The notes: generated by a model not told the origin, from the sequence alone. Positions 1 to 6,440 are shown, counted from the stretch's first letter. The stretch is DNA of 7,219 nucleotides from Methanosarcina sp. (GCA_003157235.1 PMJC01000187.1:5667-12885); one strand, 5' to 3'. Program-made: numbers and translations.

Positions 1-171
1 GCTGGAAGGAGCCGGACCTATCAAGTAGGCCTCATCTGCATATTTGGCAAAAAGTGCATTTTTGTCGGCTTCAGAGCAGACAGCTACAGTAGAAATTCCA
101 AGCTCCCTACAAGCGCGCATAACCCTAATAGCAATCTCACCGCGGTTTGCAACAAGTACTTTTTTGAACAT
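1..171 (-). CDS. pycA: Pyruvate carboxylase subunit A (biotin carboxylase), N-terminal fragment
   Basis: The biotin carboxylase subunit uses ATP and bicarbonate to carboxylate the biotin carried by PycB, the first half-reaction of pyruvate to oxaloacetate. Only the first 57 codons lie in the window; the gene continues past the left edge. The protein opens [20 protein letters not shown], the hallmark N-terminus of the biotin carboxylase fold (preATP-grasp domain), and continues with CRELGIS, a SEAD motif and [13 protein letters not shown], all typical of this family. The ATG at 171-169 is chosen because GGAAGG at 181-176 sits 4 nt upstream as a ribosome binding site and because family members start at this residue. 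It lies 19 nt after the pycB stop, so the two are almost certainly cotranscribed in the order pycB-pycA. An acetyl-CoA carboxylase biotin carboxylase has the same N-terminus; the pairing with pycB decides for pyruvate carboxylase. No defect is seen in the visible part. Confidence 0.95.
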   Translation of the reverse strand, partial: MFKKVLVANRGEIAIRVMRACRELGISTVAVCSEADKNALFAKYADEAYLIGPAPSS

Positions 172-190
172 AGTACCTTCCACAGTTTAT

Positions 191-1912
191 TTATTGAATT
201 GACAGTATAATATCACCAGGAGATACAGTGTCCCCTTCTGAAACAAAGATTTCTTTAACGATACCTGAGTGAGGGGCATGAATAGAGTTCTCCATCTTCA
301 TAGCTTCGACGACAACAATTGTATCGCCTTCTGCAACAACGTCCTCAACTTTGACCTTAATAGAAAGAACCATACCCTGCATTGAGCTTTTCACAGCGCC
401 TTCAACGGATTGAGCACTCGATTTTTTCGGACACAATTTGGATATGGAAACTCCACTGTCGAGAGGCTCAACCTTTACCTCGTAGACATCTTCGTCCACC
501 TCAACCTTGAAATGAGTTGGGATTGTATACTCATTCTGAACTGCAGTCTCATGGGTAACTACATTGAGAGATTCTTCTTCGACTTCTCCTTTTAGGAACT
601 TTGGAGCAATAGCTGGATAGAGAATGTAGGTAAGAATATCTTCCTCGGATTTTGCTATACCCATGTCCTCTGCTTCTTTTTTTCTCTTATTATATTCAGG
701 CTTCAGGAGGTCTGCAGGACGACAGTTAATGGGTTCTTCGTCTCCGATAATCTTGCCTATGATCTCAGGTCTTAATGGAGCAGGAGATCTTCCATAAAGC
801 CCGCGAACATAATCCTTCACTTCTTTGGGAACAACTTTGTAGCGTTCGCCCATGAGAACATTAAGCACCGCCTGAGTACCCACTATTTGGCTCGTGGGGG
901 TAACAAGAGGTGGATATCCGAGTTCCTCTCTAACTCTTGGCATTTCATCGAGAACAGCCTCGTATTTGTCAAGAGCATTCTGCTCCTTTAATTGAGATAC
1001 CAGATTTGAGAGCATTCCTCCAGGGATCTGATAGATAAGGACATTGGTATCAATCTGTTCGGAGATAGGATCAAGAACTCCTCTATATCTTTCTTTTAAA
1101 TTTTTGAAATATGCAACAACTTCCTTGAAAAGCTCCAGATCCAGACCAGTATCATAAGGTGTACCCTTAAGAGCCGCTATAACAGTCTCAGTGGCAGGCT
1201 GAGAAGTCCCACAGGAAAGAGGAGAAAGAGCGGTATCCAGAATATCCACTCCTGCGTAGCAAGCTGCCATATAGCTCATCGGGGCCATTCCAGAGGTGCA
1301 GTGGCAGTGCAGAGAAATAGGGATGGAGATTTGTTTTTTCATTGCAATGATTATGTTAGTAGCTTCATCTGGGGAAAGCAAACCTGCCATATCTTTGATA
1401 CAAAGGGAATTACACTCCAGTTCTTCAAGTTGTGTTGCAAGTTCTACATACTTTTCAACCGTATGCACTGGACTGAGAGTATAGCAAACTGTACCCTGTA
1501 CATGAGCACCAAGTTTTTTTGCCACTTTGATAGAAAGTTCCATATTCCGGATATCATTGACAGCATCAAAAATCCGAAAAACATCAATTCCGTTTTCATA
1601 AGACTTCGTAACAAATTTTTCGACTACGTCATCCGAATAGTGCCTATATCCAACAAGATTTTGGCCCCTGAGAAGCATCTGAGCATAGGTATTTTTCATC
1701 CTCTTCTTTATGTCCCTCAAGCGTTGCCAAGGATCTTCGTTCAGATAACGGATACAACTATCAAAGGTAGCACCTCCCCACATTTCAAGGGAGAAATAAC
1801 CAATTTTGTCTAATTGTTCAACCACTTCGAGCATGTCCCTTGTCCGCATTCTAGTTGCCAGAAGAGACTGGTGTGCATCCCGAAGGACTGTTTCAGTAAT
1901 TTTTACACTCAT
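191..1912 (-). CDS. pycB: Pyruvate carboxylase subunit B (carboxyltransferase plus biotin carrier domain)
   Basis: This subunit transfers the carboxyl group from carboxybiotin to pyruvate to give oxaloacetate and also carries the biotin. The 573-residue product has the expected domain order. The carboxyltransferase TIM barrel (about residues 4-275) has TVLRDAHQS at 8-16 (D12 as metal ligand), EMWGGATFD at 43-51, CIKDMAG at 171-177 (K173 being the lysine carbamylated in the family) and HCH at 202-204 (metal-binding histidines). The conserved PYC/OADA domain follows, and a C-terminal biotinyl domain carries EAMKMEN with the biotinylated lysine at K539. Length is normal for an archaeal PycB. The start is set by GAGGTT at 1923-1918, 5 nt before the ATG. 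Oxaloacetate decarboxylase alpha subunits share this architecture, but the adjoining pycA and the lack of visible membrane decarboxylase subunits favour pyruvate carboxylase. It is presumably cytosolic and acts as a complex with PycA. The gene reads as intact. Confidence 0.96.
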   Translation of the reverse strand: MSVKITETVLRDAHQSLLATRMRTRDMLEVVEQLDKIGYFSLEMWGGATFDSCIRYLNEDPWQRLRDIKKRMKNTYAQMLLRGQNLVGYRHYSDDVVEKFVTKSYENGIDVFRIFDAVNDIRNMELSIKVAKKLGAHVQGTVCYTLSPVHTVEKYVELATQLEELECNSLCIKDMAGLLSPDEATNIIIAMKKQISIPISLHCHCTSGMAPMSYMAACYAGVDILDTALSPLSCGTSQPATETVIAALKGTPYDTGLDLELFKEVVAYFKNLKERYRGVLDPISEQIDTNVLIYQIPGGMLSNLVSQLKEQNALDKYEAVLDEMPRVREELGYPPLVTPTSQIVGTQAVLNVLMGERYKVVPKEVKDYVRGLYGRSPAPLRPEIIGKIIGDEEPINCRPADLLKPEYNKRKKEAEDMGIAKSEEDILTYILYPAIAPKFLKGEVEEESLNVVTHETAVQNEYTIPTHFKVEVDEDVYEVKVEPLDSGVSISKLCPKKSSAQSVEGAVKSSMQGMVLSIKVKVEDVVAEGDTIVVVEAMKMENSIHAPHSGIVKEIFVSEGDTVSPGDIILSIQ

Positions 1913-1945
1913 GGATGAACCTCTTAAAATCGGATCAAAATAAAT

Positions 1946-1955
1946 AGTATACTTA
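1946..1955 (-). promoter_or_regulatory. Proximal TATA-like element upstream of pycB
   Basis: On the minus strand TTAAGTATAC lies about 34 nt before the pycB ATG. A start about 25 nt downstream would fall near 1924, right at the ribosome binding site, giving a very short leader. Just upstream of it is a small CCAT tandem repeat (three units). It is a weak candidate because AT-rich matches are common here; the element at 2207-2220 is the alternative. Confidence 0.25.
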
Positions 1956-2138
1956 ATGGATGGATGGATTAATCAAAAGTTTCTGAAATCTATAGGGGGT
2001 GATATTTAGATTCTGTTTGAGTAAAACTCATAAGTTTTCTGATCACGACTCTTGGTACCATTTCCTGTGATTTGACTGCAACAAGTATTTCTTTGGTCAG
2101 ATAAAAAAGGCATCAGAATCGAAAGCATGAGATAATCA

Positions 2139-2190
2139 ATTTAAAGATCAAAGGGCAATATTCTAAGATATTGCCCTTTGATCTTTAAAT
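2139..2190. repeat. Perfect 23-bp inverted repeat with 6-nt loop
   Basis: The arms at 2139-2161 and 2168-2190 are exact reverse complements around a TCTAAG loop. The core arm reads AAAGGGCAATAT and pairs with ATATTGCCCTTT. Nothing else in the window has a stem this long, so it is well beyond chance. It is about 230 nt upstream of pycB and about 500 nt past the end of the ferritin-like gene. On the minus strand it lies just downstream of the BRE/TATA-like element at 2207-2220, roughly where transcription would begin, so it may form a 5' hairpin of a long pycB leader. No U-tract follows on either strand, so a simple intrinsic terminator is less likely. A miniature repeat element or processing site cannot be excluded. 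Confidence 0.85.
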
Positions 2191-2197
2191 ATACAAT

Positions 2198-2230
2198 TGT
2201 TAACAAGTATATACTTTTCGCCTGTTAACA
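2198..2230. repeat. Paired TGTTAACA palindromes flanking a TATA-like element (operator-like)
   Basis: The 8-bp palindrome TGTTAACA occurs at 2198-2205 and again at 2223-2230, with centres 25 bp apart. Between them lies AGTATATACTTTTCGCC, which on the minus strand reads as a BRE/TATA. A further AGTATATA lies at 2238-2245. Two identical palindromes bracketing a core promoter suggest binding sites for a dimeric regulator; this function is inferred from layout only. Confidence 0.4.
2207..2220 (-). promoter_or_regulatory. BRE/TATA-like promoter element, possibly for pycBA
   Basis: The minus strand reads CGAAAAGTATATAC: a purine- and A-rich BRE-like stretch (2220-2215) directly before a GTATATAC TATA-like box (2214-2207). 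A start about 25 nt downstream would fall near 2185, in the first arm of the long hairpin, and give a pycB leader of roughly 270 nt. Long leaders are common in Methanosarcina. The assignment to pycB is inferred from the lack of another minus-strand gene in between. Confidence 0.4.
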
Positions 2231-2358
2231 TTAAATAAGTATATAATAGGAAAAGTACCAGAATTATTAGGCCACCAAAAAAATCCATTTTTTTAAGGGG
2301 GGTAATTAAACCTTATTTGTAGATTAGAGATGGTTGTAGTTCTCTCACAATACAAGTA

Positions 2359-2397
2359 CAGAGGATTTTGATAAACCTCTGATTTTCACGAATCAGA
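2359..2397. repeat. Two overlapping, mutually exclusive short hairpins
   Basis: CAGAGG (2359-2364) pairs with CCTCTG (2376-2381), and TCTGATT (2378-2384) pairs with AATCAGA (2391-2397). The two stems share 2378-2381, so only one can form at a time, a layout seen in attenuators. No gene lies close enough on either strand to give it a clear job, so function is uncertain. Confidence 0.35.
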
Positions 2398-2662
2398 TAT
2401 ATACTATCTATAAATACATGACAACATTTACGGGTTTACCAAAATACTCTGCATATAATAAGAATTTAGTTACCATTTAAAAAATCACCATTTTATTCTG
2501 AAATAATTCCATCTCAAAATTCATTTAAAATGATAGTAAGTAATAAATCAATTCCCCCACGTATTCTCATGCCAAATTTACATCCGAAAGGTCAGAGATT
2601 CCTTAACCGATGAACAACGAATGATACTGTGACATAAACTAGATAACTGATTTCAAAATAAC

Positions 2663-2668
2663 AAAAAA
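2663..2668 (-). terminator. Possible U-tract terminator after the ferritin-like gene
   Basis: About 28 nt past the TGA stop the minus strand reads CACTTTTTTGTTATTTTG, a T6 run followed by a second T-rich run. Archaeal termination can depend on U-tracts alone. No strong hairpin precedes it. Confidence 0.3.
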
Positions 2669-2696
2669 GTGGATCAGAAGATATGTTTTATTTATT

Positions 2697-3080
2697 TCAC
2701 TGTTGCTTTTTAAGCCTTCCTAAAAAACCATTCAGCCCTGCTTTATGTCTGGCTTCATCCAAAGAAGCTCTTTCAAAAAAAAGAGCAGCTCTTATGTTGC
2801 CTTCCTCTCTAGCTATTTTTGCAGCTTCAGCTTTCTCAAATTCAGCTTTTTTTTCTCCTGATAGCATCATTTCAAGATTATCAAGGGTTTTTTCTTTAAC
2901 AAGTCCAAGAATCTCAGCCACTTCCGTAGCATGCCAGGCTTCATCCATAGCTATCTGGCGGAGGTATACTGCAATATCTGCAAGTCCTTCACTCTCAGCA
3001 ACTTTTGACATTGCAAGATACCATCCAACTTCAGTGGTTTCTCCTCTAAAAGTGTCTTTTAAAATTTGTTCAAGATTCAT
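2697..3080 (-). CDS. Ferritin-like / rubrerythrin-type diiron protein
   Basis: This is a single-domain four-helix-bundle protein of 127 residues with the rubrerythrin-type diiron signature. Helix 1 carries GETTEVG (candidate ligand E14 or E17). Helix 2 has YLRQIAMDEAWH with an ExxH at E47/H50. The second half repeats the layout with candidate glutamates around E82/E85 and FFERASLDEARH with an ExxH at E109/H112. The C-terminal rubredoxin domain of classical rubrerythrin is absent, as is any CxxC motif. Such proteins are generally linked to peroxide reduction or iron handling in anaerobes; the exact substrate cannot be told. The ATG at 3080 is chosen over an in-frame ATG at 3113 because GGTGAT (3089-3084) precedes it by a proper spacing and because the TATA box at 3126-3132 would start transcription near 3102, downstream of the longer start. 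It appears monocistronic and intact. Confidence 0.87.
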   Translation of the reverse strand: MNLEQILKDTFRGETTEVGWYLAMSKVAESEGLADIAVYLRQIAMDEAWHATEVAEILGLVKEKTLDNLEMMLSGEKKAEFEKAEAAKIAREEGNIRAALFFERASLDEARHKAGLNGFLGRLKKQQ

Positions 3081-3124
3081 TAAATCACCATTTCTTCTTT
3101 GAAATAATCGCATCAATGACTTTA

Positions 3125-3138
3125 ATTATATATTGGCC
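3125..3138 (-). promoter_or_regulatory. TATA box of the ferritin-like gene
   Basis: The minus strand reads GGCCAATATATAAT, with TATATAA at 3132-3126 lying 46 nt before the chosen ATG. An archaeal start about 25 nt downstream leaves a leader of roughly 20 nt containing the GGTGAT ribosome binding site. No operator-like repeat is obvious next to it. Confidence 0.55.
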
Positions 3139-3140
3139 TT

Positions 3141-4170
3141 CGAAAGTAGGTTCCAGCCGCATTTAGGCATAATAGAACTGGTCCTACAGCTTTACTTTTC
3201 TATCTGATCCAGCAAACTTAAACCTAGTATATTTGAGAAAATTAATAAAAGTTCTTGATGCAAATAAAAATTGCGATTGTACACCTTACTGCAAGCAACT
3301 GAGTATGTTCACGCCATAAATTTGGATATACATGAATTATTCATAATAAAATATTTTAATTTGCATATCTGCTTTTTTCCTTCTAGTTCCCTTGATTTTC
3401 AACATGGTTTTTAATTACATCGGAAGTCGTACCATTACCCCACAGTTTATTTTCCCAAATGAAAAATGAATTTTTTTAATAGAATTGTAATTAATATAAT
3501 TAAAAGATGGCATCATCTGGGGAAATTTTTATTTGTGATATTTTTGACCCTGAATCGTTGATTGCAGTTTCAAGAAAATTATTAGAAAATGTTGCAACAT
3601 GAAATAAAAGATTAAGAATTTATTGATAACCATAATTTGCTTCATAAGGTAAAGTTATTATATCAACGATACTATATAATATAGAGAATGCAGACAATAA
3701 ACTGACTGTACATATAGAGAAAGTAAAATAATTTTTTGTGTTATAATCAACGACTTATTACCTTAAATAGAGATATATTCTCCGTATTTGTATAAATTTT
3801 TTTGAAACTGACGGGATCGGAACTACTGACAGAAGTTAAAATATTTATATGAATAAACAAATCAGTGTTTTAGCGTTCGAAGCATGCTTGAATTTACGGT
3901 TGCTTAACATGAAAAGCTTCCGAAAAGATAAAACATGAGATTTTTTTTGGATTCTGTGTCCTTTTATAGTGTAGATAACGATCTGGTCTAATATAAAATT
4001 AATATATAAGATAGCTAATAAAAACACTCAATTATTGAAACAAAATAATTTTTGAACATAATTAAAAACCTCTAACGAATAAATAAAATAAATTACCAAA
4101 CTGATATATCTATTATGTAACTTAAATTTGTACAATTGTATTATGTCTGCAATATTTAGATTAATCAATT
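3141..4170. other. Long AT-rich region with no intact gene
   Basis: About 1 kb on both strands shows only short frames with AT-driven composition. A minus-strand frame of 60 codons (3845-4027) and a plus-strand frame of 31 codons (3507-3602) have no ribosome binding site and no recognisable domain. The only piece resembling a protein family is the transposase-like scrap at 3383-3469. I see no tRNA, CRISPR or strong repeat. Confidence 0.5.
3383..3469 (-). pseudogene. Possible IS200-type TnpA C-terminal scrap
   Basis: The minus-strand frame reads ENKLWGNGTTSDVIKNHVEN followed by QGN and a stop. It resembles the C-terminus of IS200/IS605 Y1 transposases, where a K-x-LWG stretch is followed by a segment ending in VIxxYxExQ. 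About a dozen residues that usually lie between these parts would be missing, which would fit an internal deletion. No HUH motif or catalytic tyrosine is visible. This is recognition from memory on under 30 residues and could be coincidence. Confidence 0.25.
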
Positions 4171-4206
4171 CAGGATCGTAAGTACGAGATAAGGTAGCTA
4201 AAGAAC

Positions 4207-4404
4207 ATGATTTTTATGTTTACTATGGAGAATACAGAAGGTTTCGACCAGAAAACTCTTGATAAAATGAACGCTGAAGTCAAAAAAACAATGAGCAAAC
4301 ACGACCCAAAATCGGAAAATTATACTAAAATCTGTGAGCAGGTTGAAGATCATATCTTTGACAAATATTGTTCAGAAATATTTCGGCCATCTCTTAAATT
4401 ATAA
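4207..4404 (+). CDS. Small charged hypothetical protein (65 aa)
   Basis: I do not recognise the family. The 65-residue product is rich in acidic and lysine residues (FDQKTLDKMNAEVKK, then SKHDPKSENYTKICEQVEDH) and looks largely helical, with no membrane segment or signal peptide. Cysteines occur only singly, at about residues 43 and 55. Its codons, with GAC, CTT, GGT, GTC and CAG well used, look more like a real gene than the surrounding AT-rich DNA. AAGGT at 4191-4195 is a possible ribosome binding site 11 nt before the first ATG. In-frame ATGs at 4216 and 4225 are alternatives, and the third would give a 59-residue protein starting MENTEGF. A terminator-like structure follows directly. It stands alone, with decayed genes downstream, so it may be a surviving small protein or the remnant of something larger. 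Confidence 0.55.
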   Translation: MIFMFTMENTEGFDQKTLDKMNAEVKKTMSKHDPKSENYTKICEQVEDHIFDKYCSEIFRPSLKL

Positions 4405-4408
4405 TAAT

Positions 4409-4453
4409 TTACCGGCGGTGCAAACTATATTTTCGGTAAGTTGTAATTTTTTT
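4409..4453 (+). terminator. Terminator-like hairpin and T-run after the small protein gene
   Basis: TTACCG (4409-4414) pairs with CGGTAA (4434-4439), beginning 5 nt after the stop codon, and is followed by T7 at 4447-4453 and further T-rich sequence. The loop is long (19 nt) so the hairpin is modest, but position and U-tract fit an intrinsic terminator. Confidence 0.4.
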
Positions 4454-4542
4454 AATTTTGTAACTAGCTTTTAATTTTTGTTCATGTTCATAAATTGTGG
4501 TAAATCTTAACATCAAGACTCTCTCTACAATATTCCTAAAAA

Positions 4543-4858
4543 TTAGGGAATTCTCATTTCCCGGATTTTATCGAAGACTCCAGGATATTACCAAACATGT
4601 ATTCCTACCAGCCTAGTAACTCCTGCAACTCCACGAATACTTCCTTTTTCAGGAATCATATTGAATGCTCTTAGCGTGTTTTTTTTTTGAAGTATCGAAT
4701 TCAAAAAATGTTGTCCCTCATGTTCCTTTAGGAATTATATTCCCCTGATTTTTCATCATATAATCAAGACAATCTTTACCCCATGAACAAAACTCTGATA
4801 ATCCATTACACTTAAATAATTTTAACAGTACTACCGAGATCATAATAGAACCCATAAT
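4543..4858 (-). pseudogene. Decayed gene of unknown family with a Cys-containing segment
   Basis: The minus strand carries protein-like sequence broken three ways. The first stretch runs from an ATG at 4855 through LFKCNGLSEFCSWGKDC and LDYMMKNQGNIIPKGT to a TGA at 4720-4718. It resumes in frame as GTTFFEFDTSKK, hits an A10 run (T10 on plus, 4679-4688) where one base too many shifts the frame, and continues as NTLRAFNMIPEKGSIRGVAG and VTRLVGIHVW to a TAA at 4590-4588, then YPGVFDKIREMRIP to a stop at 4545-4543. The amino-acid quality across these breaks, with three cysteines in C-x6-C-x5-C spacing, argues for a former gene rather than chance. I do not recognise the family. The original start may lie further upstream, since the frame stays open to 4903. 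Confidence 0.45.
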
Positions 4859-4930
4859 AGAAAAAGTATTCGATAAATTCCAAGCAGTTAAGTATTGGAA
4901 AGTTTAAGTCTTTAACAATAAATATTACTC

Positions 4931-5633
4931 ATGACAAATCTTACTTATTTTGATCTTAAAGAAGAACACAAATGTCTTTAGCCAGTTGGAGATAAATTTG
5001 CTGAAATTGATTCCTTAATTGCTTGAAAATCTTTTAGTATCATTTTTGAATCGATATATTTTAACAAAGCAGTATTATGAATTAATCTTGAAACTGAAGT
5101 AATCGTTATTTTTAAAATGCTTGTTTTACAGCTAATAGTATGATCTTTCCGACTTTGAACTTGAGAAACAATGTATTGATCGAATTTCTTTCAAGAAATT
5201 TCTTAGTTGCCTGAGCACATACAAGACATTACCACAGTCTGGTCATTCAGAAGAAGGATTATTGATAACCGAAAAAAAGAGGAAATAAGGGACAGTTGCA
5301 AAGCCAATTCAATTGCCTTGATTTTGAAAATAAAAAAATGGAAATGAATTAGGAAGCTATCATTATATATTTAGATTCTGGACATACAAAATCGAATAAA
5401 TCTCGAGAGAACGAAGCAAAAACAAAGATCAGCAGAGACTAAACCTGAACAAAAAAGGGATAATGAGTCGCACTTTGGATATAAACTTCATAGAATTAAT
5501 GGGAAGGGATCATAAGCTAATCAGAATATTCAAAAAAATGACTGTATCACCTATGATTCGCAGGTAAGTTTCTCAGAAAAAATGAAATGGTTACAGAGAT
5601 AAAGGATACTTTGGAACAAAATCAGTAAAAGTA
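4931..5633 (+). pseudogene. Decayed IS5-type DDE transposase remnant
   Basis: The sequence reads as a transposase only if frames are switched. Frame one from the ATG at 4931 gives MTNLTYFDLKEEHKCL, PVGDKFAEID and VIVIFKMLVLQ with stops at 4979, 5024 and 5078. A shifted frame from 5139 gives YDLSDFELEKQCIDRISFKK. Frame one returns at 5210 with PEHIQDITTVWSFRRRIIDN. A third frame from 5293 gives QLQSQFNCLDFENKK and LDSGHTKSNKSREN. SHFGYKLH follows at 5468, DSQVSFSE at 5555 and YRDKGYFGTKSVKV from 5592. The WSFRRRI, SHFGYKLH and YRDKGYFG blocks are typical of IS5-family enzymes, with D of RDKGY as a catalytic residue. The first catalytic Asp position seems changed (a stop and then EA). The C-terminal part after about 5633 is missing, as are recognisable terminal inverted repeats. 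It is an old, dead, truncated insertion. Confidence 0.8.
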
Positions 5634-5639
5634 TTCATA

Positions 5640-6440
5640 AGTAAAAATTAATATTAAGATATATAAACTCTCAAATACTTCAATTCATAGAAGTTTATCG
5701 AAATTCTCTGTAAATTATCAAACTTTCAATACATCAGCAACGCTTTAGATTCCCATTCCTTCATAGCTATTTTAGGGTTAACTGGATAATTAATTTGTCT
5801 TTGCGAAGATTATTTTAAAAATTATTTGTTCGATTATTGAACACTTTACCTCATTTGTGGATAACATTTTTTTTGAACTCTCTAGTTATTTATATGATAT
5901 ATGCCTTTGCCTTTTACATTTTTTTTCTCAGACATTCCACAGAATCGACATTCTATACTTGTGAAAATTTCGATAAACTCCTAAATTTAGTCATTAGGGA
6001 TATATACGGTATCTTAATGACCCTTGAAAATAAGGGGTTTATAAAAATCATCTTGTTCACATCTGAGAATGTCGGATTCATTAAAAGTTAGATTATTTTT
6101 TAAGCCACTGCTATATTAAGAAAAATATATGGCATTATTGTGTAGATATTTGGAAAGTGAATAGAATTTACAACCCGGATTTGGATAGAAAACATCAGTG
6201 AACTTTGATTTTTTTTTTAATTTGTTCATCAAAATTTTAGAATATATACCATTGATAGTATACTATTAAATAAGTACAACTAAGGTACCAAAAATCGCCT
6301 AAACTGTAAAGAGAACTGGGATAGCTATTGGTTCAACAAATTAAATTCTCCAAGTTTCATGGAATCTTGTAAATAATTGTTGATGCTTCTGCCAAAGGGC
6401 ATCCCAGAAAATTTTATAGAAAGATACAATATATACATAT
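5640..6440. other. AT-rich region with no supported gene
   Basis: A plus-strand frame at 5837-6091 (84 codons, no ATG at its start, T-rich and therefore rich in Phe/Ile/Leu) has no ribosome binding site or recognisable domain and is probably chance. The stretch holds the tandem hairpins at 5990-6036 and a 12-bp palindrome ATAGTATACTAT at 6255-6266. The missing transposase C-terminus and the matching IS end could not be found here. Confidence 0.45.
5990..6036. repeat. Two adjacent short hairpins
   Basis: GTCATTAGGGATA (5990-6002) pairs with TATCTTAATGAC (6010-6021) with one bulge and one G-T pair. CCCTT (6021-6025) pairs with AAGGG (6032-6036) immediately after. No U-tract follows. Purpose unknown; it may be a leftover of an element end. 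Confidence 0.35.

Larger units (their letters stand above)
2231..2690. other. AT-rich spacer without a recognisable gene
   Basis: No open frame of protein-like quality is visible. It contains a TATA-like AGTATATA at 2238-2245, an A7/T7 inverted repeat around TCCA near 2275-2292, and the overlapping hairpins at 2359-2397 listed separately. The rest looks unstructured. Confidence 0.5.

Noticed and set aside
410..1813. Plus-strand frames inside pycB
   Set aside because: They are antisense shadows of a clear, full-length pycB with all family motifs.
2600..2655. Possible C/D box guide RNA (GATGA-like and CTGA-like boxes)
   Set aside because: The C box does not match RUGAUGA and no convincing D'/C' pair with proper spacing is present.
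2683..3102. Plus-strand 139-codon frame opposite the ferritin-like gene
   Set aside because: It is the antisense shadow of the ferritin-like gene, whose ExxH motifs, ribosome binding site and TATA box are all on the minus strand.
3507..3602. Plus-strand 31-codon frame starting MASSGEIFICDIFDPESLIA
   Set aside because: The peptide looks reasonable, but there is no ribosome binding site, the TATA-like sequence directly abuts the ATG, and the length is too small to trust without homologs.
3845..4027. Minus-strand frame of 60 codons
   Set aside because: Composition is AT-driven (Ile, Lys, Phe rich), there is no ribosome binding site and no recognisable motif.
5837..6091. Plus-strand frame of 84 codons with a hydrophobic N-terminal half
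   Set aside because: It begins at a non-ATG codon without a ribosome binding site; the hydrophobicity follows from T-rich runs, and hairpins lie within it.
6316..6408. Distant inverted repeat CTGGGAT / ATCCCAG as possible element ends
   Set aside because: Only 7 bp, about 80 nt apart, with no flanking target duplication; expected by chance.
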